From: a bacterium HR32
Lineage (GTDB): Bacteria > Sysuimicrobiota > Sysuimicrobiia > Sysuimicrobiales > Sysuimicrobiaceae
Length of the DNA stretch: 5,186 nucleotides
Reading direction: 5' to 3'
NCBI GenBank assembly: GCA_002898935.1
Contig: BEII01000158.1
Span: 1 to 5,186, forward strand
Shown: one piece after another, positions 1 to 5,186 of the stretch
Numbering within the stretch: the stretch's first letter is position 1
Layout: every line of letters starts with the position of its first letter
Program-made: the position numbers and the translations under genes
Notes under the pieces: model-generated
What the model saw: only the letters and a program-made list of their open reading frames with translations
Told to the model about the DNA's origin: nothing
Database searches by the model: none

Positions 1-183
1 GGGACTCTATGGACGGAATGACGACGGGCCGGGAGACGTTGCACCAGGGGCCGGCCTGGAAACACACGTCCGTTGCGGGCCGGTGGGAGGCTGGAGGAGT
101 GGGGCGCCGCAGGTGCGAAAGGGTCCAGGGGAGACGGTGGGCAAACCGGCTCCGGTAGGAGGGTCCGAGGTAGGGGGCTACGG
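1..183 (+). other. Leader region upstream of clpC, no supported gene
   Basis: This is the purine-rich stretch before clpC. In the clpC frame a short tail (GTLWTE) ends at a TGA at 19-21; it could be the end of an upstream gene, but it is too short to identify. Short dyads are visible: CCAGG/CCTGG (44-48/55-59), enclosed by GGACG/CGTCC (11-15/67-71), and ACCGG/CCGGT (145-149/152-156). AGGGTCC occurs twice, at 120-126 and 160-166. I see no convincing -35/-10 pair, no CtsR-type GTCAAA heptads and no CIRCE element. The clpC promoter may therefore lie further upstream, or clpC may be co-transcribed with an upstream gene. Confidence 0.4.
172..177 (+). promoter_or_regulatory. Ribosome binding site of clpC
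   Basis: AGGGGG lies 6 nt before the ATG at 184 and 12 nt before the alternative ATG at 190. The spacing favours 184. Another purine-rich stretch, TAGGAGGG (156-163), is 20 nt from the ATG and too distant for normal use. Confidence 0.55.
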
Positions 184-2649
184 ATGCCGATGTTCGAACG
201 CTTCACAGAGCGCGCGCGGCGCGTGATCATCCTGGCGCAGGACGAGGCGAAGCGCCTGAACCACAGCGCGGTGGGCACCGAGCACATCCTCCTCGGCATC
301 GTCCGCGAGGGCGAGGGGGTGGCCAGCAAGGTCCTGGAAAGCCTCAACATCTCGCCGGAGCGGATCCGGGCGGAGATCGAGAGTGCCATCGGACGGGGCG
401 ACCGCACCCCGTACGAGGAGGTGGCCTTTACCCCGCGGGCCAAGAAGGTGCTGGAGCTGGCCCTGGACGAGGCCCGGCGGCTCGGCCACAACTACATCGG
501 CACCGAGCACCTGCTGTTGGGCCTCATCCGGGAGGGCGAGGGCGTGGCCGCGCGCGTGCTCGAGGCCATGGGGGCGGACCTCGAGCGCGTGCGGGCACAG
601 GTGGTCTACCTGCTCGGGGAGGAGGGGACGTCCACGTACACTAGGCCTTCCAGCAAGACGCCGACCCTGGACGAGTTCGGCCGGGATCTGACCAAGATGG
701 CCCGCGAGGGCAAGCTGGACCCCGTCATCGGGCGCGAGCGGGAGATCGAGCGGGTGATCCAGATCCTCAGCCGCCGAACCAAGAACAACCCCGCGCTGAT
801 CGGCGAGCCCGGGGTGGGGAAGACTGCCATCGTGGAAGGGCTCGCCCAGCGAATCGTCCGCGGGGACGTGCCGGAGAGCCTGCGGGGCAAGCGGGTGGTC
901 CAGCTGGACCTCGCCGCCCTGGTGGCCGGGACCAAGTACCGGGGCGAGTTCGAGGAACGCATGAAGAAGGTGATGGACGAGATCCGCAAGGCCCAGGGCG
1001 AGGTGATCCTGTTCGTGGACGAGCTCCACACCCTGGTGGGGGCGGGAGCCGCAGAAGGGGCCATTGACGCCAGCAACATCCTGAAGCCCGCCCTGGCCCG
1101 CGGGGAGCTGCAGTGCATCGGGGCCACCACCCTGGACGAGTTCCGGAAGTACATCGAGCGGGACGCGGCCCTGGAGCGGCGGTTCGCGCCCATCCTGGTG
1201 TCCGAGCCCACCGTGGAGCAGACCGTGGAGATCCTCCGCGGGCTGCGGGAGCGCTACGAGGCCCACCACGGGGTGCGGATCAGCGACGGCGCGCTGGTGG
1301 CTGCGGCCACCCTGGCGGAGAAGTACATCACGGACCGGTTCCTCCCCGACAAGGCCATCGACCTGATGGACGAGGCCGCCAGTCGGATCCGGCTGCAGGC
1401 CTCCTTCCTGCCGAGCGAGGTCCGGCAGGCCATGGACCGGGTGGAGAAGACGCGGCGCGAGAAGGAGGAGGCGATCAAGAACCAGGACTTCGAGCGCGCC
1501 GCCCAGCTGCGGGACCGGGAGAAGGCCCTGCGGCAGAAGCTGGATGAGCTGGAGGCGAGCCGGCGGGGCACGCGGGGCAAGGACCTCACGGTGGTCACGG
1601 AGGACGACATCGCGGAGATCGTCTCCAGTTGGACGGGGATCCCGGTCACGAAGCTGGTGCAGGAGGAGACGGAGAAGCTCCTCAAGATGGAGGAGAAGCT
1701 GCACGAGCGGATCGTGGGCCAGGAGGAGGCCGTGGCCGCCGTGTCCCGGGCGGTGCGCCGCGCCCGGGCAGGCCTCAAGGACCCCAAGCGGCCCGTGGGG
1801 TCGTTCATCTTCCTCGGGCCCACGGGCGTGGGCAAGACGGAGCTGGCCCGGGCCCTGGCGGAGTTCCTGTTCGGGGACGAGAACGCCATCATCCGCATCG
1901 ACATGTCGGAGTACAGCGAGCGCCACACCGTCTCCCGGCTGGTGGGCGCGCCGCCCGGCTACGTGGGCTACGAGGAGGGAGGGCAGCTGACCGAGCAGGT
2001 CCGGCGGCGGCCGTACTCGGTGGTGCTCCTGGACGAGATCGAGAAGGCGCACCCGGAGATCTTCAACGTCCTGTTGCAGATCCTGGACGACGGGCGGCTC
2101 ACGGACGCTCAGGGCCGGACGGTGGACTTCAAGAACACCGTGCTCATCATGACCAGCAACGTGGGCGCCCCGCAGATCGAGCGGGACGCACCGGTGCTGG
2201 GCTTCCGGGCCAGCACGGACGAGCGGGCGGAGCAGCAGCGGGCGTACGAGCGGATGCGGGACCTCGTGATGGAGGAACTCAAGCGCACCTTCCGGCCGGA
2301 GTTCCTGAACCGCATCGACGAGATCATCGTGTTCCGGCCGCTCACCCGGGAGCAGATGCACGCCATCGTGGGGATCCTCCTGGAGCGGGTGCGGCGGGAG
2401 CTCAGGGGCCAGGGGATGGACATCGAGTTCACCGAGGCGTTGCGCGACCTGCTGGTCCAGGAAGGGTTCGACCCGCAGTACGGCGCGCGGCCCCTGCGGC
2501 GGGCCATCCAGAGGCTGGTGGAGGACCCGCTGTCGGACGAGCTGCTCCGCGGCCGCTTCCGCCAGGGAGACCACGTGGTGGCAGACGTCCGGGACGGCAA
2601 GGTGGTGTTCGAGGGCCGCCGGGAGCCGGTGGGCGCGCCGACTGAGTGA
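184..2649 (+). CDS. clpC: ClpC-type AAA+ protein unfoldase, ATP-dependent Clp protease subunit
   Basis: This is an 821-residue cytoplasmic Hsp100/Clp unfoldase, which as a hexamer unfolds proteins and feeds them to ClpP. The family usually has about 810-850 residues, so it looks complete. Two Clp_N repeats (about 4-70 and 80-145) share the GTEH...REGEGVA pattern. The first AAA+ module has Walker A GEPGVGKT (207-214), Walker B ILFVDE (275-280) and an arginine-finger region ERRF (331-334). A UVR-like coiled middle domain (about 420-460) carries DFERAAQLRD (435-444), typical of ClpC rather than ClpB. The second module has Walker A GPTGVGKT (545-552), pore loop GYVG (592-595), Walker B VVLLDE (613-618), sensor 1 TSN (657-659) and sensor 2 GARPLRR (767-773). 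LGF at 672-674 sits where ClpC carries its ClpP-docking loop. ATG 184 has the better ribosome binding site, but ATG 190 (MFERFTER) matches usual family starts equally well. The gene ends TGA and converges on hpt after 16 nt. Confidence 0.97.
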   Translation: MPMFERFTERARRVIILAQDEAKRLNHSAVGTEHILLGIVREGEGVASKVLESLNISPERIRAEIESAIGRGDRTPYEEVAFTPRAKKVLELALDEARRLGHNYIGTEHLLLGLIREGEGVAARVLEAMGADLERVRAQVVYLLGEEGTSTYTRPSSKTPTLDEFGRDLTKMAREGKLDPVIGREREIERVIQILSRRTKNNPALIGEPGVGKTAIVEGLAQRIVRGDVPESLRGKRVVQLDLAALVAGTKYRGEFEERMKKVMDEIRKAQGEVILFVDELHTLVGAGAAEGAIDASNILKPALARGELQCIGATTLDEFRKYIERDAALERRFAPILVSEPTVEQTVEILRGLRERYEAHHGVRISDGALVAAATLAEKYITDRFLPDKAIDLMDEAASRIRLQASFLPSEVRQAMDRVEKTRREKEEAIKNQDFERAAQLRDREKALRQKLDELEASRRGTRGKDLTVVTEDDIAEIVSSWTGIPVTKLVQEETEKLLKMEEKLHERIVGQEEAVAAVSRAVRRARAGLKDPKRPVGSFIFLGPTGVGKTELARALAEFLFGDENAIIRIDMSEYSERHTVSRLVGAPPGYVGYEEGGQLTEQVRRRPYSVVLLDEIEKAHPEIFNVLLQILDDGRLTDAQGRTVDFKNTVLIMTSNVGAPQIERDAPVLGFRASTDERAEQQRAYERMRDLVMEELKRTFRPEFLNRIDEIIVFRPLTREQMHAIVGILLERVRRELRGQGMDIEFTEALRDLLVQEGFDPQYGARPLRRAIQRLVEDPLSDELLRGRFRQGDHVVADVRDGKVVFEGRREPVGAPTE

Positions 2650-2680
2650 GGGTCCGGGCCGCGGGTCAGGGCGGACCCTC
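2648..2680. terminator. Perfect inverted repeat at the convergent clpC/hpt ends, possible bidirectional terminator
   Basis: GAGGGTCCG (2648-2656) and CGGACCCTC (2672-2680) form a perfect 9-bp stem around a 15-nt loop. The left arm covers the last two bases of the clpC stop. The right arm encodes the last residues of hpt, and the hpt stop (2666-2668) is in the loop. Neither side is followed by a T-tract, so it is not a textbook intrinsic terminator. It could still stop or stabilise both converging transcripts. The function is inference; the repeat itself is seen directly. Confidence 0.5.
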
Positions 2681-3223
2681 TCGGAAGACCTCCTCCCGCA
2701 GCACGCCGATGTAGGGCAGGTTGCGGTAGCGCTGCCGGTAGTCCAGCCCGTAGCCGACCACGAACCGGTCTGGCGCCTCGAAGCCGACATAGGCGAGGGG
2801 AAGGTTGGGCGCGATCCGGCGGGCCCGCTTGTCCAGCAGGGTGCAGATGGCCAGGCTCGCGGGGCGGCGGGCCCGCAGGAGCCGGACCAAATAGGAGGCG
2901 GTGAGGCCGGTGTCCACCACGTCTTCCACCAGCACCACGTGGCGGTCCGTGACCTCCTCGTCCAGGTCCTTGAGCAGCCGGACGGCTCCCGTGGCCGCGT
3001 GCCGGGTTCCGTAGGCGGCCACGGCCATGAAGTCCACCTCGTGCGGGATGCCGAGGGCGCGGGTCAGGTCCACCAGGAAGTACACCGAGCCGCGGAGCAT
3101 GCCCACCAGCACCGGGTCCCGGCCCGCGTAGTCGCGCTCCATCTCGTGTGCCAGCTGGCGGACCCGCTCCCGGATGGTGGCTTCGTCGAACAGGACCTCC
3201 GCGATGTCCTCGTGCAGACCCAT
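2666..3223 (-). CDS. hpt: Hypoxanthine(-guanine) phosphoribosyltransferase
   Basis: This 185-residue cytoplasmic enzyme of purine salvage transfers phosphoribose from PRPP to hypoxanthine, and probably guanine, giving IMP or GMP. Length and sequence match bacterial Hpt. An early loop GMLRGS (41-46) is followed by the flexible catalytic loop around AAYGT (69-73). The PRPP-binding signature VVLVEDVVDTGLT (96-108) has the acidic pair E100-D101. LLDKRARR (129-136) has the lysine expected to contact the purine, and DRFVVGYGLDYRQRYRNLPY (152-171) is the family's C-terminal base-binding and metal-binding block. The start MGLHEDIAEVL agrees with family N-termini. There is no Shine-Dalgarno before it; the ATG lies 9 nt after the stop of the upstream gene and in the same frame, so translational coupling is likely. 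It is the second gene of a minus-strand operon and converges on clpC. Confidence 0.95.
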   Translation of the reverse strand: MGLHEDIAEVLFDEATIRERVRQLAHEMERDYAGRDPVLVGMLRGSVYFLVDLTRALGIPHEVDFMAVAAYGTRHAATGAVRLLKDLDEEVTDRHVVLVEDVVDTGLTASYLVRLLRARRPASLAICTLLDKRARRIAPNLPLAYVGFEAPDRFVVGYGLDYRQRYRNLPYIGVLREEVFREGPP

Positions 3224-3232
3224 CGCAGAGCA

Positions 3233-3601
3233 CTAGGTAGCGGGTGTGGGCGCGCGGAGGCCGTACTTGGCGAGAAGCCGGCGCACGTCCCGGCCGTAGA
3301 AGAGCTGGATCCGCACGTCGGGGTACAGCTGCCGGAGGCGGCGGACCTTGCGGTTCTTCCGCGTGACCAGGGCCTGCTTGAGGGTGGTGAGCTCGATGTA
3401 CAGGTCGAAGTCCGGCAGGTAGAAGTCGGGGGTGAACCGCTCCCGCGGACGGCCGTCCCGGTCCCAGCGCAGCACGAAGGACCGGGGCTCGTACTCCCAG
3501 CGGACCCCGTAGAAGTCCAGGATGCGGGCGAATTCCGCCTCCGCGGAGTTTGCGAACCGCGGGGTCCGCTTTCGTTCGAAAGCACGGGACGTAGTCGCCA
3601 T
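3233..3601 (-). CDS. Conserved small protein resembling the PD-(D/E)XK nuclease fold, function unknown
   Basis: This 122-residue protein (MATTSRAFERKR...) has no gene name I recognise. From about residue 20 it reads like a compact PD-(D/E)XK core. An acidic first helix AEAEF (20-24) is followed by a strand and a basic segment. Then come TPDFYLPDF (57-65, D59) and YIELTT (68-73, E70). The usual E-x-K lysine position is T72; K75 lies three residues further, followed by the very basic RKNRKVRRLR (81-90). The C-terminal part, YPDVRIQLFYGRDVRRLLAKYG, looks like a closing strand-helix. No signal peptide or membrane segment is visible. I chose ATG 3601 because a good promoter lies just upstream, with a predicted transcript start near 3619; an upstream TTG at 3691 would precede that promoter. 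It is the first gene of the operon with hpt. It could be a nuclease, a degenerate nucleic-acid binder or something else; no activity can be asserted. Confidence 0.8.
   Translation of the reverse strand: MATTSRAFERKRTPRFANSAEAEFARILDFYGVRWEYEPRSFVLRWDRDGRPRERFTPDFYLPDFDLYIELTTLKQALVTRKNRKVRRLRQLYPDVRIQLFYGRDVRRLLAKYGLRAPTPAT
3568..3583. repeat. Short perfect inverted repeat in the start of the nuclease-like gene
   Basis: GCTTTC (3568-3573) and GAAAGC (3578-3583) form a 6-bp stem with a 4-base loop; the dyad can also be read as 7 bp around a TT centre. It covers codons 7-12 of the minus-strand gene, just after its start. In mRNA it could form a small hairpin near the ribosome entry site. It could equally be a by-product of coding sequence. 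Confidence 0.35.
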
Positions 3602-3625
3602 TTCGCGATCGTTCGTTCGGAGCCC

Positions 3626-3654
3626 AGTATACGCCCCCGGGCCGGGGCCGACAA
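3626..3654 (-). promoter_or_regulatory. Sigma-70-type promoter of the nuclease-like/hpt operon
   Basis: Read on the minus strand, TTGTCG (3654-3649; 4 of 6 match TTGACA) is followed by exactly 17 bp and then TATACT (3631-3626; 5 of 6 match TATAAT). This AT-rich hexamer stands out in very GC-rich surroundings. The expected transcript start is about 3619, giving a leader of only about 18 nt before ATG 3601. No Shine-Dalgarno is visible in that leader. Confidence 0.65.
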
Positions 3655-3662
3655 CCGGCCGT

Positions 3663-3692
3663 TTGCCAGCCGGCTGCGGGGCGTGGGACAAT
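3663..3692 (+). promoter_or_regulatory. Sigma-70-type promoter of the HEAT-repeat/cutA unit
   Basis: TTGCCA (3663-3668; 5 of 6 match TTGACA) is followed by 18 bp and GACAAT (3687-3692; 4 of 6 match TATAAT). AATAAT at 3690-3695 is a closer -10 match but would need a 21-bp spacer. The expected transcript start is about 3699, leaving a leader of about 80 nt. The -35 box overlaps a 10-bp perfect palindrome and lies 8 bp from the -35 box of the opposing promoter. Confidence 0.5.
3667..3676. repeat. 10-bp perfect palindrome between divergent promoters, possible operator
   Basis: CAGCCGGCTG is self-complementary over 10 bp. It overlaps the last two bases of the + strand -35 box and extends into its spacer. 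A repressor bound here could block the + promoter and possibly the opposing one. In GC-rich DNA such palindromes also arise by chance, so the regulatory role is inference. Confidence 0.25.
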
Positions 3693-3767
3693 AATCGGGG
3701 TCGTCCCCCCGCATCCGCGTTCGAGTTCGAGGAAGTAAAGACGCCCGACCGGCCCGACGGGTACCCC

Positions 3768-3774
3768 GGAGGAG
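3768..3774 (+). promoter_or_regulatory. Ribosome binding site of the HEAT-repeat gene
   Basis: GGAGGAG lies 7 nt before ATG 3782 and is the strongest Shine-Dalgarno in the window. It fixes the start of this gene. It also contrasts with the nuclease-like gene, hpt and cutA, none of which has a clear one. Confidence 0.8.
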
Positions 3775-3781
3775 TTGTGGG

Positions 3782-4972
3782 ATGGCGAAGGACAACTGGG
3801 AGCAGGTCCTACAGCAGACGAAGGAGCGCCTGCGCAGCCCGGACGCCACGGTGCGCAGCGACGCAGCCCTGGCCCTGGGCAAGCTGGAGGCCCCGGACGT
3901 GCCGGCGCCCGTGGTGGCGGAGGCCATCGACGCGCTGAGCCGGATCCTGGACGACCCTGACGAGTACGTGCGCAAGAGCGCCGTCCACGCCCTGGGACGC
4001 CTTCGGGTCCGGGACCCGCGGGCGTTGGAGGGGATCCGGTTCGCCCTCGGGGACCGGTCGGAGCAGGTGGTACAGGAGGCGGTGGCGCAGGTGCAGCAGG
4101 CCGGGGACGCGGGGGCGGTGGACGGGCTGATCCGCGTGCTCGGGCGGCGGGAGCGGAACCTGCAGGCGGCGGCGAGCCAGGCGTTGGTGCGGATCGGCGC
4201 GCCCGCGGTTCGTCCCCTCCTGGAGACTTTCAGGGACCGCGCCCAGCGGCGGCGGGTGCACAACCAGGTCCTGCGCATCATCATGGACATCAAGAGCCGG
4301 GCGGTGGAGCCCCTGCTGGAGGCCCTGGAGGACGAGAACTTCCACGTGCGTGCCTACGCGGTGGCGTTGCTGGGCAAGCTCGGGGACGAGCGGGTGGTGG
4401 AGCCGTTGGTCCGGCTGTTCCTCACGGACCCCCGCCTGCAGGAAACGGTGGTCAACGCCCTGCCGCCGTTGGAGGAGCGCGGGGTGCTGGAAGCACCCTC
4501 GGGGGACCGGGACGTGCAGCTGCCCAAGGAGGTGGCCGCGGCCTTCCGTAAGCTCGCCGCCAGCCCGGAAGCCCTGGACGCCTTGCGGGCCGCGGTGGAG
4601 AGCGGCAGCGGCAAGGTGCGCAAGTTCGCCCTGCGGGCCCTGTTCGAGGTGGAGGGAGCCCGAGCCAAGGAGACGCTGCTCAAGCTTCTGGGGGACGAGG
4701 ACGTAGAGGTCCAGCGCCTGGCCATCCGGCTGTTGGGGAAGTTGCACGACAAGAGCGTGATCGAGCCCCTGCTCCGGCTGGTGAAGACCAGCAGCCCGCA
4801 GGTGGAGGAGGCGGTGTGGAACACCATCAAGGTGCTCACCGACCTGCGGGAGTACGAGCAGCTGCGCTCCCGGATCGCGCGGGAGAAGGCCGGGGTGCCC
4901 GCCCGGCCCACGGTGCGGGTGTTCAAGAGCCCGCGGGACGTCTCCCCGGACTGGTGGAGGGACCAGGACTAG
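3782..4972 (+). CDS. HEAT-repeat protein, function unknown
   Basis: This 396-residue, probably cytoplasmic protein is built almost wholly of HEAT-type helical repeats; I see no catalytic motif, signal peptide or membrane segment. The repeats are recognisable by their second helices: VRSDAALALGKL (24-35), VRKSAVHALGRL (63-74), QAAASQALVRIG (128-139), VRAYAVALLGKL (189-200), VRKFALRALFEV (279-290) and VQRLAIRLLGKL (310-321). Residues 189-213 and 310-334 are clearly related copies, both ending in a (V/I)EPL(V/L)RL-type helix. A less repeat-like stretch (about 231-262) divides the solenoid, and a tail from 371 to 396 (WW at 391-392) is outside it. Such solenoids usually act as protein-binding scaffolds. 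HEAT proteins of the phycobilin lyase type share the repeat, but nothing here supports pigment work. The start is set by the strong GGAGGAG. cutA follows after 16 nt, suggesting an operon. Confidence 0.9.
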   Translation: MAKDNWEQVLQQTKERLRSPDATVRSDAALALGKLEAPDVPAPVVAEAIDALSRILDDPDEYVRKSAVHALGRLRVRDPRALEGIRFALGDRSEQVVQEAVAQVQQAGDAGAVDGLIRVLGRRERNLQAAASQALVRIGAPAVRPLLETFRDRAQRRRVHNQVLRIIMDIKSRAVEPLLEALEDENFHVRAYAVALLGKLGDERVVEPLVRLFLTDPRLQETVVNALPPLEERGVLEAPSGDRDVQLPKEVAAAFRKLAASPEALDALRAAVESGSGKVRKFALRALFEVEGARAKETLLKLLGDEDVEVQRLAIRLLGKLHDKSVIEPLLRLVKTSSPQVEEAVWNTIKVLTDLREYEQLRSRIAREKAGVPARPTVRVFKSPRDVSPDWWRDQD

Positions 4973-4988
4973 CCGGTCCCGCGGCGCG

Positions 4989-5186
4989 ATGCTGGTCTGC
5001 CTGGTCACCGCCGCGAGCTTGGAGGAGGCCCACCGCATCGCGCGGGCTCTGGTGGAAGAGCGCCTGGCGGCCTGCGTGAACGTACTGCCCGGCGTGCGTT
5101 CTGTGTACCGGTGGGAGGGGACGGTGGAGGAGGCGGAGGAGATCCTCCTGGTGGTGAAGACGGTCCCGGAGCGGTTCGACGCCATG
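4989..5186 (+). CDS. cutA: CutA1-family divalent-ion tolerance protein, 3' end outside the window
   Basis: The first 66 residues are visible; the family usually has about 100-115, so roughly 60% is present. The window ends on a whole codon and there is no sign of gene damage. The start MLVCLVTAAS is the first CutA strand. LVEERLAACVNVLPGVRSVY (21-40) and RWEG (41-44) are hallmark family segments, followed by the acidic EEAEE (47-51) and the strand ILLVVKT (52-58). CutA1 proteins are very stable trimers with a PII-like ferredoxin fold, linked to copper/divalent-metal tolerance; their molecular role is still poorly defined. ATG 4989 fits the family N-terminus. It has no good Shine-Dalgarno: the GGAGG at 4956-4960 is 28 nt away. 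Expression is probably coupled to the HEAT-repeat gene, which ends 16 nt earlier. Confidence 0.93.
   Translation, partial: MLVCLVTAASLEEAHRIARALVEERLAACVNVLPGVRSVYRWEGTVEEAEEILLVVKTVPERFDAM

Noticed and set aside
39..67. TTGCAC as a -35 box for clpC
   Set aside because: Only a partial match, and the expected -10 position (about 62-67) reads ACACAC.
73..183. N-terminal extension of ClpC from a TTG at 73
   Set aside because: The added 37 residues are Gly/Arg-rich with no family counterpart. ATG 184/190 matches known ClpC starts and has a properly spaced AGGGGG.
2..229. Plus-strand open frame across the leader and into clpC
   Set aside because: The Gly/Pro-rich product has no recognisable features and it overlaps clpC in the wrong frame; openness is expected in GC-rich DNA.
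178..2790. Very long minus-strand open frame opposite clpC (870 codons)
   Set aside because: It is the antisense shadow of a GC-rich coding region. The product is a Leu/His/Pro/Arg-rich string with no recognisable domain, and it also overlaps hpt in another frame.
3602..3691. Extension of the nuclease-like protein to a TTG at 3691
   Set aside because: The extra 30 residues are Gly/Pro-rich and would be read across the TATACT and TTGTCG promoter boxes; the domain begins well after ATG 3601.
2939..3694. Plus-strand open frame opposite hpt and the nuclease-like gene
   Set aside because: It runs antisense to two genes with real protein signatures, with no recognisable domain and no start signals.
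3697..3708. GGGG-TCGT-CCCC mini-hairpin near the predicted + transcript start
   Set aside because: A 4-bp stem is too short to support a regulatory call.
3809..5185. Long minus-strand open frame opposite the HEAT-repeat gene and cutA
   Set aside because: Shadow of two genes with clear family identity on the + strand; low-complexity product, no promoter or ribosome binding site.

Overview
This is a visibly very GC-rich bacterial window with strong third-position G/C bias. It holds five protein-coding genes and no RNA gene, mobile element or CRISPR array that I can support. The proteins are rich in Arg, Glu and Leu and poor in Cys (one in ClpC, none in the HEAT protein). A ClpC-type unfoldase with two Clp_N repeats and a UVR-like middle domain points to a Gram-positive-type or related deep-branching, possibly thermophilic lineage. 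The taxonomy is inference only; no marker here fixes it.

Layout. Positions 1-183 are a purine-rich leader with short inverted repeats and an AGGGGG ribosome binding site. clpC follows on the + strand (184-2649), a complete AAA+ unfoldase with all ATPase motifs and a ClpP-docking LGF loop. It converges on a two-gene minus-strand operon. A perfect 9-bp inverted repeat (2648-2656 / 2672-2680) covers both gene ends.

Read from its promoter, the minus-strand operon has first a 122-residue PD-(D/E)XK-like protein of unknown function (3601 down to 3233). Hypoxanthine phosphoribosyltransferase follows (3223 down to 2666). The two lie in the same frame, separated by one TAG and three sense codons. A compact divergent control region (3602-3781) carries a good sigma-70-type promoter in each direction, with the two -35 boxes only 8 bp apart. 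The + strand promoter drives a 396-residue HEAT-repeat protein (3782-4972). A CutA1-family gene begins 16 nt later (4989) and is cut off by the window end.

How the genes fit together. ClpC (protein quality control), Hpt (purine salvage) and CutA (metal tolerance / trimeric PII-like protein) are housekeeping functions without an obvious shared pathway. The unexplained parts are the nuclease-fold protein tied to hpt, with the usual catalytic lysine position changed, and the HEAT-repeat protein paired with cutA. I see no clear evidence of a new defence or mobile system. The most interesting elements are the hpt-linked nuclease-like gene, its same-frame single-stop junction with hpt, and the back-to-back promoter region.
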